64,000 nt of DNA, taken from assembly GCA_036429605.1 (NCBI GenBank), contig CM071589.1, forward strand, positions 4,712,001-4,776,000, written 5' to 3'. Both the position numbers and the translations under genes were made by a program. The stretch comes from Cladobotryum mycophilum. Its lineage: Eukaryota > Ascomycota > Sordariomycetes > Hypocreales > Hypocreaceae. Of the stretch, positions 37,586 to 48,771 are shown in pieces; position 1 is the stretch's first letter, and every line of letters begins with the position of its first letter. Below the pieces are notes generated by a model. The model had not been told where the DNA came from. It did not search any database and saw nothing but the letters and a program-made list of their open reading frames with translations.

Positions 37586-38035
37586 TGCGATATATGCTTT
37601 ACGGGATTGGATGAATCCGTTGAGTTGTAAGATCCATCTCTTATTCAATTCACCGTCTATTCGGATGTTGTCTTACATGTTATTTAAATTGATGATGTCT
37701 TAACCAACCGAGGTTCTATAAGTTTGATGTGTGGGGTAACGTCCTTGGCCTTCCTAATTCTTACCCTGGACGCCAGCCAAGTCTTGTGTTCAAATCGTGG
37801 TTGGAGATATTTCCAGTTTCAAATACTATGAAAACTTTTTTAAGGCAGGTTATTTATAAAACGTAGTATGTAGAGACGGTATTGGGATCCAAGGGATGTG
37901 ATTATATATGTAAAGTATGTAATTGAGTCGATGTTACTGGGCAACTTGAATACGTATTAGGAGTCGCATTAGAATAATGTCGTAAAGATTATGAGTATGA
38001 ACAAAACATAACTTGGTATGTCTTATTGCCATCTA
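37586..38035. other. Short AT-rich intergenic region
   Basis: Between the racemase-like gene start and the end of the Zn2Cys6 regulator. AT-rich, with no gene. A GTTCAAAT near 37789 resembles a tRNA T-loop, but its stem pairs only through wobbles. Confidence 0.6.
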
Positions 38036-39920
38036 TTAATTGGTACTATTATCTGGTGTTCGATAGATCCGCCACAAGTCACGAAGCGTCTGAATCTCTT
38101 CACCCATCTCGATCCCCGTGCTCGCCGTTATCCGCCGGAAACACTCCAGGAGCACATCTTGCTGAGAGGGATCCGTCATGTCCTCCCCTATAGAAAGGAG
38201 GCTGGTAATCAGTATCGGGTCCCACTGCTCGGGGAAATCGTTGCGCATCGCATTGCCCACTATCTGCTGGGCGTGCCAGCTCTTGGACGCAATGTGGCGC
38301 TGCTGCGTAGGGGGCGGCTTCAGCAGTCGCGGCTTTTTGGAAAGGAGGAGGCGGGAGGTTATGTGGTATACGACGTTGCAAAGGAGAGCGATGCAGGAAG
38401 TGAATATGGTGATGGGGAACGAGGAGTCGTTTTCGGTATCGATCTGACCTGCCTCTAAGCTCCGAATCTCTACTATGGGCTGGAGTTCAGGGGACCGGTT
38501 CTGGTACCATTGTTGACAGTCTGTCCATATCGACAACCAATCAGAGCCATAAGATGCTAGTATGGAATCAGGTTCGCCGTAGGTGGAACAAAGGCATCTC
38601 GCAAGGTAAACGAGACTGGAATTGAGGAAATGGGCTGCCGAGTCGGATGGCTGACTTGGAACCAGCTTTTGACTGGCGAACGGATATGCCAATTCGCTTG
38701 TCGGCGAGCTCCTATTCAACAAAGACCCCGCAAGAACTGTGCTCGTATTAGTTGATCTACATTCGGGTGACCTCAAAAAGCTAAAAACAGGGAGCGGGCA
38801 GAGTAAAGAAGAAGAAAGTGGCTTTTTCTTACCAATCCTGAGATGCAGGCACAGCAAGTCTTCGAGGGGACCCTCCAAGGAGCCCTTTAAGCCGGGGAAG
38901 CCCAACTCGACGGCCCAGCGAAGTTCTAGCCACATTGGACCGAACCCCCATTTCGAGGGCGACACGCCGAGTATCTCGCCCAGTCCCGACAGCAACTGGC
39001 CAATCCGTGCCTCACACGTTGTCTTGTACATCAGGGTCCTTGCCGCCTCTAGCTGAAAGCTCTGACAGCACAGAGAATCCATAAAGTTCAGCTTCTCTGG
39101 GTTGACCCGGGCTAGCTGTATTGAAGAAGCAGCAATCACGGCGTTGCGGACATGTTTGTCTTGGTCCGCGAGACGCATCAGCTCGGTCCCCAAGGTAGAA
39201 GCCGGGTTGCCGGCCTCGATCCACGGGATGATGTGGTACTGGAAATGGAGCAAGATGGCCGTCTCCCCGTTGCTGATGGCCGTCTTGTCCGTAGTGAAGT
39301 AGCCGCTCCAGTTTGCTTGCCATTGAGGCTGGCCCCTTGTTGGCGGCTCGCTCTCGAGCGCAACTTCTGGTTGGGTGACGTCGTTCTGGGGGACTTGGAT
39401 CACAGGAGCCTCGGCATTACTATTTTGTGGCTGCACATCATTTTTTTGGACGTTTTGGGGAGCTGTTTCTGGAGAAGGATGTGGTGAGTCCGGCAGTCCA
39501 TCTCTGATAAACTAGCAAGTGTTAACATCAAGAAAATACGGGGCAGTTTCATATATTGTATACGATGGCTTACTCTGACGGCAGTGTACGGCTCTCTATC
39601 ACCATCTGATACTTGAATTGTCCCCAGGGAAGTGGTATTTGAGCTAGCCATGAAAGTGAGAGCAGGATATCGGCATGCAAAGTTCCTCTCTTCACAGCTC
39701 CCACATAGTGGTTTACGCTCATCGCCTGTCCACGTAATGTCAGTCACGCCCAAAACGTGATGAATCTCATATAAAAAAATATATATAAATATATATATAT
39801 ATATGAAACTGAAATCATTGTGGATGAACACCACTTACATTTTCTTCGTCTCCGTCTGCAGGTTAGACAGCCTGTTCTGACACGCCTCTTGTGCTCAGGG
39901 GTTGACCTAGCAACTGGCAT
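38036..39920 (-). CDS. Zn2Cys6 fungal transcription factor
   Basis: Exons 39920-39839, 39725-39574, 39511-38833 and 38736-38036; about 537 residues. The binuclear zinc cluster is rebuilt exactly across the first splice junction: C-x2-C-x6-C-x5-C-x2-C-x6-C from GCLTC in exon 1 to NFAC in exon 2, with basic RRRRRK after the second Cys. This intron position inside the cluster is common in fungal C6 genes and confirms the start ATG at 39920. The C-terminal part is a fungal transcription-factor domain (LLHFQYHIIPW, DKHVRNAVIAASSIQLA). The third intron (96 nt) is a multiple of three but has good GTAAGA and CTAAT/ACAG signals. A TATATAAAAG lies about 40 bases upstream of the ATG. It is next to an MFS transporter and a CoA enzyme, so a pathway-specific regulator is a reasonable guess. 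Confidence 0.9.
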
Positions 39921-39956
39921 TGTGCAGTAATGCGAGCGACTACTAATGCATATGTA

Positions 39957-39966
39957 CTTTTATATA
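39957..39966 (-). promoter_or_regulatory. Putative TATA box of the Zn2Cys6 regulator
   Basis: TATATAAAAG on the minus strand, about 37-46 bases before the ATG at 39920. Confidence 0.4.
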
Positions 39967-40389
39967 GGCAATGTCCTGAAACTAAAATTACGATATTGAT
40001 GAAAGAGACTGTAAAAAGATGGAGGAATATATTCAAGGCATGGGATGAAATCAACTGCTGACCGGAAGGAGTTCCGTAACACGCAAATGATGGAAGGCGG
40101 ACGCGAACATTCTAGCGCCCCGCTACCCCATGGGCACCCCGTTAGCGGTGCATGCGTGCTAAACGCCCTTGACTTTTTAGTTCTTACGGCAGTGATGAAA
40201 AATTGACGATCCTGGGCTGGAGTACAGCACAGTGCATATACTACCTGCATGCCCCTGACTTCATGCTTCTGTATACAGGTAGGATCTGTTGCTAAATCGG
40301 ATACACCGGGAAAAGCATTGAATAGTTTTTGCACCAAGATCTTGAAATGAAAGAGCTTCGTTAAATTCGTCATGTATATACTCCCTGAA

Positions 40390-42330
40390 TTATATAGATT
40401 CCACTTGAGCCTCCTGAATGTCCCTCTTCTCATTGAAGGGCGCCGTTCTCGACTCCACAAAAGCAACGAGCCCAACCTCTTCCTGTGATTCTCTTAGTAA
40501 AATAGCATCCCTCTCGCCCGTGTTACTCTTAAACACATGGTCCATCTCCTCCAAAGTCGCATTCTTCGTTTCCGGCAGACAGAACCAGACCCAGACAATG
40601 CCGGCCACCAAGAAGACCGAGAAGAAGATGTAGGTGCCCCAAGCCCAGTGCTTGAGCATGGGCGGCGTAAAGAAGGCGATGGCAAAGTTGTTGAGCCAGT
40701 TGCTTGCAGCACCAATCGAGACGCCCTTTGCACGGATGGAAAGAGGGAAGATTTCCGAGATGAGAGTCCACGAAACGGGACCCCAGGTTGCGCCGAAGCC
40801 AGCAATGTAGACCCAGATCAAAGCTTGAAGCAAAGTTTGTTAGAGACAAGACATACGTAAAATGAAGTCTAGGCATCACCTACCAACGGCGACCCAGCCA
40901 GCTCCCTTATGAGCAGGCCAGTCGTGGCGGAACTTGGCAACAATGACACCAACGATAATCATGCTCACGGCCATGACAACTGAACCTACCAGAAGCATTG
41001 GTTTTCTGCCAACCCTGTCAATTATCAACTATCCTCTTTTATTAGTACTCTTTTTTTTCGAACGTAAAACTTGAAGGGGGTTTACCATGGCTGGCACTGT
41101 GCTGACTAAGAACACCACGCCAGTCACACCAGTTGCCAACAACGCCGTTGTTCCACCAGTCAACCCCAAACTGATGAAGATATTCGTAGCATAGTAAATA
41201 ACTATATAATAGTTAGTAAATATGATAAAATAGCAGCAATGGACGACGTCCTAGAATCAATTCCACTCCACTGTTGCCACATCATAATGAGATAACCCGT
41301 AAATACTCGTTTGGTGTTATCTACAGTGCGTACACAATTTGCATACTGTGCGAACTGTTGAACCCAAAGGTTTTGCTTGTCTTTGGCTGCTAGTTGGGGG
41401 TATTCTCTAGCAAAGGCCTTTTTCTCAAAGACAGCTTCGGCCTTGATCTCCAAGTACTCAACTTGGACACGATCGTCGTCGATGGAAAGCTTTTTCATCC
41501 ATGCCAGGGTAGATTTTGCTTCTTCGTCCCGGCCGACCTTAACGAGCCATCTTGGTGAGAAGGGCATAAACCAGATGCCGACAGCAAGGAAGACTGCTGG
41601 AATGCCTTGAATGATGGATGGTAGACGCCATGCGAGGTCTAGCTGTGAATCGCCGGTTCCGCCGATATAGTTGCTGCCGTAACCGATCCAGAACGACAGC
41701 ATAATGCCGAGAATGGTGGCGAGTTGATAGGAGGAGACCAGGAGACCGCGCATTTCGGGGGGATAACTCGGCGTTGTACAAAGGCGCAGTGCCGCTAAAC
41801 AGTCCAACTCCAATACCGGTGAAGAATCTGCCGGCGTATAGCAGTGATGGCATGCCCTCATGAGCGCCAATGTAAAGATAGCTGCCCAAAATGACCCAAA
41901 GACAGGCGATGAACATGGTGTATTTTCTCGAGATGACTTCGCTAAGAACACCAGCCGAGAGTGAACCCGCAAGACCGCCGAGTTGAAGAATAGATGTAAG
42001 CCAGCCTGTGGCAGATGAGGAATTGACGACTGAGGGGAAATTCTTGATGAATCTGGTCATGACGAGAGACTGTCCCAAGACGCCTTGCTGGTAGCCATAT
42101 TCAAAGCCACCCAATCTGAAGCAAATGGTCAGCAACAAGTCCAGAGTAAAAGGGGGAAATCTTTCTATCTCTTACGAAGCGAAAAGGGCAATGAAGATGA
42201 CTTTGGGATTGTTTCGGATAGACTGCCACATTGTCATCTTGGCAGTATGGATACGTTGTGCTGGCTCCAGGGTGACGCCCTGGGCAACACCTTCAATGTC
42301 TGGCGACATTCTCGATTCCGTGGAAGACAT
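40390..42330 (-). CDS. MFS sugar transporter with a frame break and a non-consensus splice donor (possible pseudogene)
   Basis: Twelve-helix hexose/polyol-type carrier of the plasma membrane. Exons 42330-42176, 42115-41252, 41201-41086, 41028-40884 and 40823-40390; about 570 residues. Sugar-porter landmarks: GGFEYGYQQGVLG, RFFTGIGVGLFSGTAPLYNAELS, PPEMRGLLVSSYQL, PFSPRWLVKVGRDEEA, MMWQQWSGIDS, DRVGRKPML, WGPVSWTLISEIFPLSIRAKG and LPETKNATLEEMDHVF. Two problems are visible. At the run of six G (plus 41757-41762) the frame changes between YNAELS and EMRGLL; a run one shorter or two longer would repair it. The intron after GATTCTA (41251-41202) begins GGACGT instead of GT, although its branch site TTTACTAAC and TATATAG acceptor are excellent. 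If both are real, the gene is inactive. Confidence 0.82.
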
Positions 42331-43530
42331 GTCGATGGACAGAGTTTTTCCTCAAAACCCCCTTGAGTAGTTTTGACCTCTCAGTTGTTTTTGGAAGCTG
42401 AAGAGAGTGAGACATTCATCGTGAAAGTGGGAAGAGCCCCGACTTAAATGCAACCCTGCGGCGGTCCCATTATTCCCCATTCCCCAGGCATCTGCAGTAA
42501 CCGTTACCCCATGTTTCCATTTTTTAAAGTGTGACCCTGGAGATGGCAAAAAAAAAAAAAAGGAAAAATCTGGAGCCCCCCAATATGAAAGAAGTCCCGA
42601 TGTAAGTGGAGAGATGATGGGGAAAAGGATTTCTTTCCGCCCAGTTAATTTACCCTATTCATGGTCCGTAGGCTATGATCCCCGTTTTAGGCTTAGCTTT
42701 TCGAGTTTTGTCAACTGCCATGAAAAAGGCCGATTGGCTCATTCCCTGATTTGATTTGCTAACAAGATGAGAGTCTCGAACGTTCGGGAGCGGGTTCGTC
42801 TGCGGGTCCTGGCGTGCCTTCCCATTTGGGTAAACATAGGCTATGCAATAAAAGCAGGCCATCTTTATATCCAGCCTTTTGTTAAACGAAGGGCTCATTT
42901 GCTCATACAATTTGCTGACTCGTATTTTTCGCCTTCATCCACGCCATGAATATTAGACAAAAACTTTACAAAGCCGAAGAGACCGAGGTCGAGCAAATGA
43001 TTATCATGACTCGGTAGTCTTTGTCGTTTCCGTCGTAGCCACTCATTGTGGAGCGGAATGCAACAGTCCATCTCATCGGCAATCGATTTGACTCCACAGC
43101 TTCTTTTCTCCAGTTTCCCACGTGGACACTCAAATTGTATTTTTATTCTTCTCCGAGAATAGACTGGAGGTGAATACTGATTAAGCTGCTATAGAGGTAT
43201 TGCTTAATGCTCTGACCACCATATCCAGGGATAAACGCCAAAGCGCTAAAGGTGGAAGACAGCCAAGTGCCAGACTTGGTTTCTGTTGCTCCTTGATCAC
43301 CCCCGTTTCTCTACCTACCCCATAGCCTCCCTATTATTGACGGTGCCTTTTAATATCTACGTACCATCAACCTTGAACGGTAGGCCAGCAACTAACATGC
43401 CACCCCAGCCGTTTTATTATTGTACATAATTGCTTGAAACTTGTTTTGCGGCTACCTCATCACTTACACGTCTTCTATTGCGAGTTTGTCGTTTAGTACA
43501 GCTTGTGAGAAGCCACATCAATGGTTGGCC
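42331..43530. other. Divergent promoter region between the MFS gene and the TF-domain gene
   Basis: About 1.2 kb; a 14-A run at 42548-42561; no TATA box I can defend and no gene. I looked here for a zinc-cluster exon for the downstream gene and found no C-x2-C-x6-C pattern. Confidence 0.5.
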
Positions 43531-44945
43531 ATGGATGAACAATTGATTCACCCTCCGGTAGAGACTGATATCTTCATGTCCCCCACCTCCCTCTCTCCCT
43601 CAGATGCCTTTTCCGCAAACCCCAGATACATAGAACTCCAAGAGGAACTTCGAGATCTTCTTGTCGCTGGAGTGTCCAGTCTCGACCCCAGCAAACAGAC
43701 AACACCGGAGCCGAGGAAAGATGGATCCGGCTATGAAGCTCCTCATAGGACCCTTGACTTTTCTAGGGTGTCGATACCCAAGATGAAGCTTATCACGTAC
43801 CTGAAGAACTGGGTAATAGAATGCGCCCCATATCTCGACAAATTCGACGAGTCGCGACACTTTGGCATCCAGGTACCTCTCATGGCACAAAGCTCATCCG
43901 CCTTATTCTACGCAGTGCTTGCCTTTTCTGCCCGACAAACAGAGAGAAAAGCCTGCTTGGACAAAAGCTATGACAGTCTTGAACTTTACCAAGAGAGCAT
44001 CAGGCTGTTAGCTCCGGGACTACAGGCCAAGGATCCCAATATGCTGGTCACGGCCTGCATCCTCGCTGTCCTCGAGCTAATGTCTGGATCTCCGAGGAAT
44101 TGGAGACGACACATTGAAGGATGCGCCTCTCTCTTTGCCTTTTACGACATAAATGGCTTCTCCGGTGGTCTTTTGCAGGCTGTGTTCTGGTGTTATGCAC
44201 GAATGGAACTGTGCGGTGCCATCATCTCTGGCGGAGCTGAAAGCACAGTTCTCAGTCTTGACAAATGGGTACCAGCGACGCCACAGGGGATACGTACGTC
44301 GAAAGAGAAGGACGATTTTGTAAAGAGCATTTTCTACCAAAAGAGCCGCGAATCTGCAGACATGCATGCCAACTGGGCCGTTTATCTGTGTGCCAAGGCA
44401 TGTGATCTCATGTACCGACGAGTTAAACATGTCGAATTGGGCGAGACGGATATGACTGATGACAGGTCATTTGCTGAGCAATGGAAAGGGTTATGGGGCG
44501 AACTCCAATTCTGGCGAGATTCGAGACCCGAAGCACTGCTACCCCTCATGGCGGCTGAAACCGTCGATGGCAATGTATTTCCCACCATCCTGTTTTCACA
44601 CCGGGCGGCCATCTCTAGCAATCAACTATATCATGCAGCTTGCATCCTGATGCTCGACTTGAAGCCCGCAAGGGAATTGCTACCCCCCAAGAGGGCTCGG
44701 CTTTCTGGCACGCAAGAAGGGTGTGTGGAATTTCGTCGACGAACCCTCACAAGGGAAACCTAATCAATGCAATCCAGCCCCTGTATATTGCAGGTAGACT
44801 TTTAAGCCACCCCCGAGAGCACCTTGAAGTGGCACGGCTGTTTAAGATAATTGATAGAACGACTGGATGGGGTGCGCTGTGGAGACTGAAAGATCTCGAG
44901 GCCGAGTGGGGGTATGAATCAGGGGAAATTCTGAGCATGGTATAA
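43531..44945 (+). CDS. Fungal transcription-factor-domain protein without a recognisable zinc cluster, with a frame break at 44683-44688
   Basis: Single exon from ATG 43531. The sequence matches the C-terminal 'fungal transcription factor' region of Zn2Cys6 regulators: LKNWVIECAPYLDKFD, MAQSSSALFYAVLAFSARQTE, LVTACILAVLELMSGSPRNWRRHIEG, LLQAVFWCYARMELCGAI. No cysteine cluster precedes it; the open frame extends 5' to at least 43441 without one. After ELLPP the frame shifts. The conserved tail (GSAFWHARRVCGIS, then GRLLSHPREHLEV and WGYESGEI) is read in another frame to a stop at 44945. One extra C in the CCCCCC at 44683-44688 would join the parts into 471 residues. Without it, translation ends at 44763. 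The protein may be a former regulator that lost its DNA-binding exon, or a natural finger-less member. Confidence 0.72.
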
Positions 44946-45053
44946 ATTGACGTTGATTTATTATCCTTTATGGACATGAAACAAACAACCAGTTGACTCC
45001 CTTTTGCTTGATAAAACAAGATGATATAAGTACAGAATAGTCACATGTGGACT

Positions 45054-46353
45054 TTAATACGTAGATGGCCCAGATACCCATTGGTAATTTGGGTTATACA
45101 AAGATGTCGAGAGAAGGTATTGCAATAAGCCAGATAAGGCGACGACGGACTTGAGCCCCCACGGGCCCCAATCATTTTAATGGTAGCTTGGCCGTGGAAA
45201 TCAGAGCCTAACGAGTCTCCCTCGCGGAACTGTAGCGAAGAAAATGGTTAGTATATGCGGTGTGATTTGGTAAGATGGAGAAGAGGAGAAACAACTTACA
45301 GATTCGGCACTCATGACCATACCCAGGGCGATGGTTGCGTCGTCGGCCACCGCGTCTTTACTGACGGCTTGCTTCATCATTTGGATGCATTTTAGCCTGT
45401 AGTGCAGCGCCATGAGTTCGTGTCTCTTGGCTTCTTCTGGGCTAGATGCGTTTGTGCTGCATCGCTGGGATGCCACGTACAGCATGGCGGTTAGCAGGCA
45501 GGGGTGGGCGATGGCGTAGGGAACGTAGACGGTCTTCATGGCTTTTAGATACGTCGGCATCATGGCGTCGGGTATGCAGCCCTTGTAGCCGTAGTCGATG
45601 ACCCATTCGTTGTCTATCATTTTTCCTCGTAAGCTTGGAAACGGAACACGAGATGCAGTGTTATCCCGGGAAGGGGGAAGGGGTAGCGTTATGAGCAAAT
45701 GGTAGAATGGACCTTACAGTAATCAAACATACGATACTCTTCGCTGGAGAGGGTCCACGCAAAGGCACCCTGACAGGCATCTCTGCGTGTGTCTCCGATC
45801 ATCTGCCGGGGTTTCTGAACCCGTGCCAGAATGTACTGTACCGTCTCACGCGTCCTTGGTGCGATTCTACGAAGCCCCTGGTCCTCCCAGTGGTCATATT
45901 CCTGCTCCGCATCTCGATCTGCAGAGAACGACGTTGTAACAGCAGCAGTGACAGTGGCAGCGGCAGCGGCAGCAAGGGCGACGGGAACATGTTTAGTGGA
46001 CCCAACGATGGATGAAGAAGCACCATTACCACTACCACTACCACCACCACCACCAACCCCCTTGTGGGCAGCGGCCTTTCTTAGCCGCCGTTGGGCATGG
46101 ACCTGCCTGGCCGCATGGGATCTAATCTGGCTTAAGCTCTGTGCGCTATTGCTCTCGTCCGGGTGCGCGGCATTGATGAATTGGATCTTGGGGGTGGTGG
46201 TTGCTTGTTATTACTCTTTGATGGTGCTGCTGGTCGTACCGGTACCGCTGCTGCTGCTGCTATGGGACGTGGACACGGCATGAGGAGCGATAGCCTATTG
46301 GAAGATGACGCGTTGGGTGGGTTACTGTTGGTCCTGCGAGATGAGGCCTTCAT
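45054..46353 (-). CDS. Transcription-factor-domain-like fungal protein, low-complexity N terminus, with two frame breaks
   Basis: Exons 46353-45718, 45613-45300 and 45229-45054. The conserved part starts KIQFINAAHPDE, continues QIRSHAARQVHAQRRLRK, a Gly/Ser then Ala/Val tract, DQGLRRIAPRTRETVQYILARVQKP and NEWVIDYGYKGCIPDAMMPTY, then a helical region (AHPCLLTAMLYVAS; HYRLKCIQMMKQAV). This resembles fungal TF-domain proteins that lack a zinc cluster. The N-terminal 60 residues are Ser/Pro/Ala-rich. Two frame changes are needed. One extra C in the coding CCCCC (plus 46190-46194) joins the ATG frame to KIQFIN, because the conserved frame has two stops upstream and no ATG. One extra G (plus 45156-45160) gives GLKSVVALSGLLQYLL and a stop at 45054. 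Restored length is 375 residues. Function unknown. Confidence 0.6.
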
Positions 46354-47357
46354 GGTTGTTGGTCTGTTTTCTTTTCTGCAAATACCAGATTTGGACGAAA
46401 TCGATGGGGCGGAGGGGGAAGGGAGGGGGGGGAGGTCTCAGGTGGGTAAATGAAAGACAAACGGGGGGGATGCTTAGTGTTGTCGGTGGAGACACGTTAT
46501 CGCTGCATTAGTAAGACGGCCCTGTATGTATGTATGTATGTTTCTGAAGTCTTTTGATGCAGGGAATGATGAGAAATACAAAAAATGACCCAGACGGTTG
46601 GAGCGTTGTTGAGAACGATGAAGAAGCTCCCGTTGAGCTACTCCATCAGGTGGTAGACCTCCTCTGCTCGACCGAGACAGGGTTTCGGAGCTATCCGATC
46701 TGACTAAGAAGTCCACAAATAGCCTTAAAGGGTTGGCCAATCAGAATGCGTAAAAGTGTGTGCTACATATTCCTACTTGGGAAAAGCAGCGTTTCTACAA
46801 GTTCCTAAAGGGGTAAAGATCATTTCTAGTTTAGTAAACAACTTTATAGTGGGAGTGACTTTGAACGCTCATAGTGAAGCGGTAACATTCACATGTATGC
46901 TGATGCTGATGATGATGATGATGCTGTGTGATGGTGGTGGCTATGCACTTCTTATTTTTCCATTTTATTTTTTATATATATTTATTTTCTGAATAATAAC
47001 TCTTTTAGTATGCACGGATGGTTCGGGATTGTTTGATCCATTGTTCCATTATGCGTTGGTTGCCTATGCCAGGTTCAGCTGTTTGGGATTACGCTTTGGC
47101 ATGAGGTCGCCACGAACACACTACCCACTCCCTCATGAGGAGTAAGAAGCACAGAGTCATTCGTACAACTGACTATTTGGGTAAAACGGGGAACGCCCTG
47201 CGGAGTGCATGTAATCTATTTCTCAAGGGGCAATGAATATATAAAGAGACAAAAAGGCCGGCTATACTATTCACCATGATTCTCATCATCATCATCACAC
47301 TCCTCCTCACCACCTTTAAGCTTATCCCGCATCTATCCACCATATACCATCATCGCC
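46354..47357. other. Intergenic region, divergent promoters
   Basis: G-rich tracts (46410-46440), TGTATGTATGTATG near 46525 and GATGATGATG near 46909. No gene seen; a TATA box for the reductase is listed separately. Confidence 0.5.
47238..47246 (+). promoter_or_regulatory. Putative TATA box of the aldo-keto reductase
   Basis: TATATAAAG about 112 bases before the ATG at 47358. Confidence 0.45.
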
Positions 47358-48523
47358 ATGGCAAACCAGATCCCCGAGTCCATGGTCAGGCTCTTCTTCC
47401 CGGCCCCAGACCCAGAGAGCCCGCTTAGGCGCTACCGACTCCTCTCCCCCTGTGCCCCATCAGGGTGTCCCCCATCCACCTCGGCTCCATGTCCTTTGGC
47501 ACGGCGTGGGACCCGCACTTTGGAGGACTGACGCGTGATGAGTCGCTCAAGGTGCTGGACGCCTACTTTGACGCCGGCGGTAACTTCATCGACCTGGCCA
47601 ACAGCTATACCGACGAGCAGTCCGAGGCGATTGTCGGGGAGTGGCTGCAGGAAAGGGGTGTTCGAGACAGGGTCGTCTTGGCCACCAAGTTCGGCATGGA
47701 CTACAAGTTCCACGAGCACGGTAAGAACGAAGTCGTCAACTACGGCGGCAACTCCAAGGTGTCGATGCATCTCAGCGTCAGGGACAGTCTCAAAAAGTTA
47801 AAGACGGACTGGATCGACATTTTCTACCTGCACATGTGGGACTACACCGTTGGCATCGAGGAGATGATGGACTCCCTTCACCTTCTCGTGCAGCAGGGCA
47901 AGGTTCTGTATCTCGGCATCTCCAACGCCCCGGCCTGGTTCGTCTCGGCGGCGAATACGTACGCCAAGTCCCACGGCAAGACCCCGTTCTCCGTGTATCA
48001 GGGGCTCTACAACGTCGCCCAGCGAGACCTGGAGAGCGACATCATACCCATGAGCCGGGCCTTTGGCCTGGGCATCACGGCGTTCAACGTCCTGTCGGCC
48101 GGGAAGCTCAAGAGCAAGGCCACCATCGAGACGAGGGAGAAGTCGGGCGAGGAGGTCTTCCGGCTCCTCCAGTCTCAAACCCCGGCCGAGGCCAACGCGA
48201 GCGCCGCCCTGGAGAAGGTCGCCTCCGAGCTGGGGGCCAAGGTCGAGACGGTCGCCATCGCCTGGGTCATGGCCAAGTTCCCCTACGTCTTCCCCACACT
48301 GGGCATGAAGCGGCCGGAGCACGTCGCGGATGCCATGGAGGCGCTCAGGATTCGCCTCTCACCGGAGCACATCCAGGCGCTCGAGGAGGCCAGCCCCGCC
48401 AGCAAGCTGTTCCCCATGTCGATCCTGGAGGACCCTGCGAATACGGGCAAGTTGGCGCCGGTTTTGATGGCGCCGGCGACGGTAGATCTTGTCAGGGCGC
48501 AGAGGCCGATTGGATATGAGTAA
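47358..48523 (+). CDS. Aldo-keto reductase, aryl-alcohol dehydrogenase (AAD/norsolorinic acid reductase) type, with a frame break near 47446-47458
   Basis: NADPH-dependent oxidoreductase of the AKR superfamily; the AAD-type branch acts on aromatic aldehydes or polyketide intermediates. Intronless. Landmarks: LRRYRLLSP at the N terminus, RVSPIHLGSMSFGTAW, GGNFIDLANSYTDEQSE (catalytic Asp and Tyr), VLATKFGMDY (catalytic Lys), DIFYLHMWDYTVGIEEMMD (catalytic His), YQGLYNVAQRDLE and the NADPH-contacting RRPEHV-like KRPEHV. The ATG-containing N terminus (MANQIPESMVRLFF) and the main part are in different frames. One added C in the CCCCC at 47446-47450 or the CCCC at 47455-47458 joins them into 388 residues, the usual AAD length. 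A good TATA box precedes it. Confidence 0.88.
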
Positions 48524-48771
48524 GTCAGCTTGGGAGAATAAATGGGAAGAGGTTGGATTGTATGTTCTCGGTTAAAGCACGCCGCGGTTAAAGATGTGGT
48601 GAATATACATAGGGAACATACAACATGGCTTGGCTGGATGAACCATTTTTGTGGCCCTTGAACTCACATAGCTTCGTTTAAATAGCAACTATAAGTTCTA
48701 GTATCCTCCCCTATCCATTTCCTTTGCGTTGTTCCACATGGTGGGTGCTTGCACCGTCTTACCCAACTTAA

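Noticed and set aside
37730..37810. tRNA-like T-loop (GTTCAAAT)
   Set aside because: The flanking stem pairs almost only through G-U wobbles, and no acceptor, D or anticodon arms can be drawn around it.
43441..43530. In-frame 5' extension of the TF-domain gene
   Set aside because: It begins with TTG, has no zinc cluster and lacks an ATG; the ATG at 43531 is the better start.
47432..48322. Long antisense and shifted frames over the aldo-keto reductase
   Set aside because: GC-rich third codon positions of the real gene leave the other frames open; their products are Arg/Gly/Leu-rich shadows.
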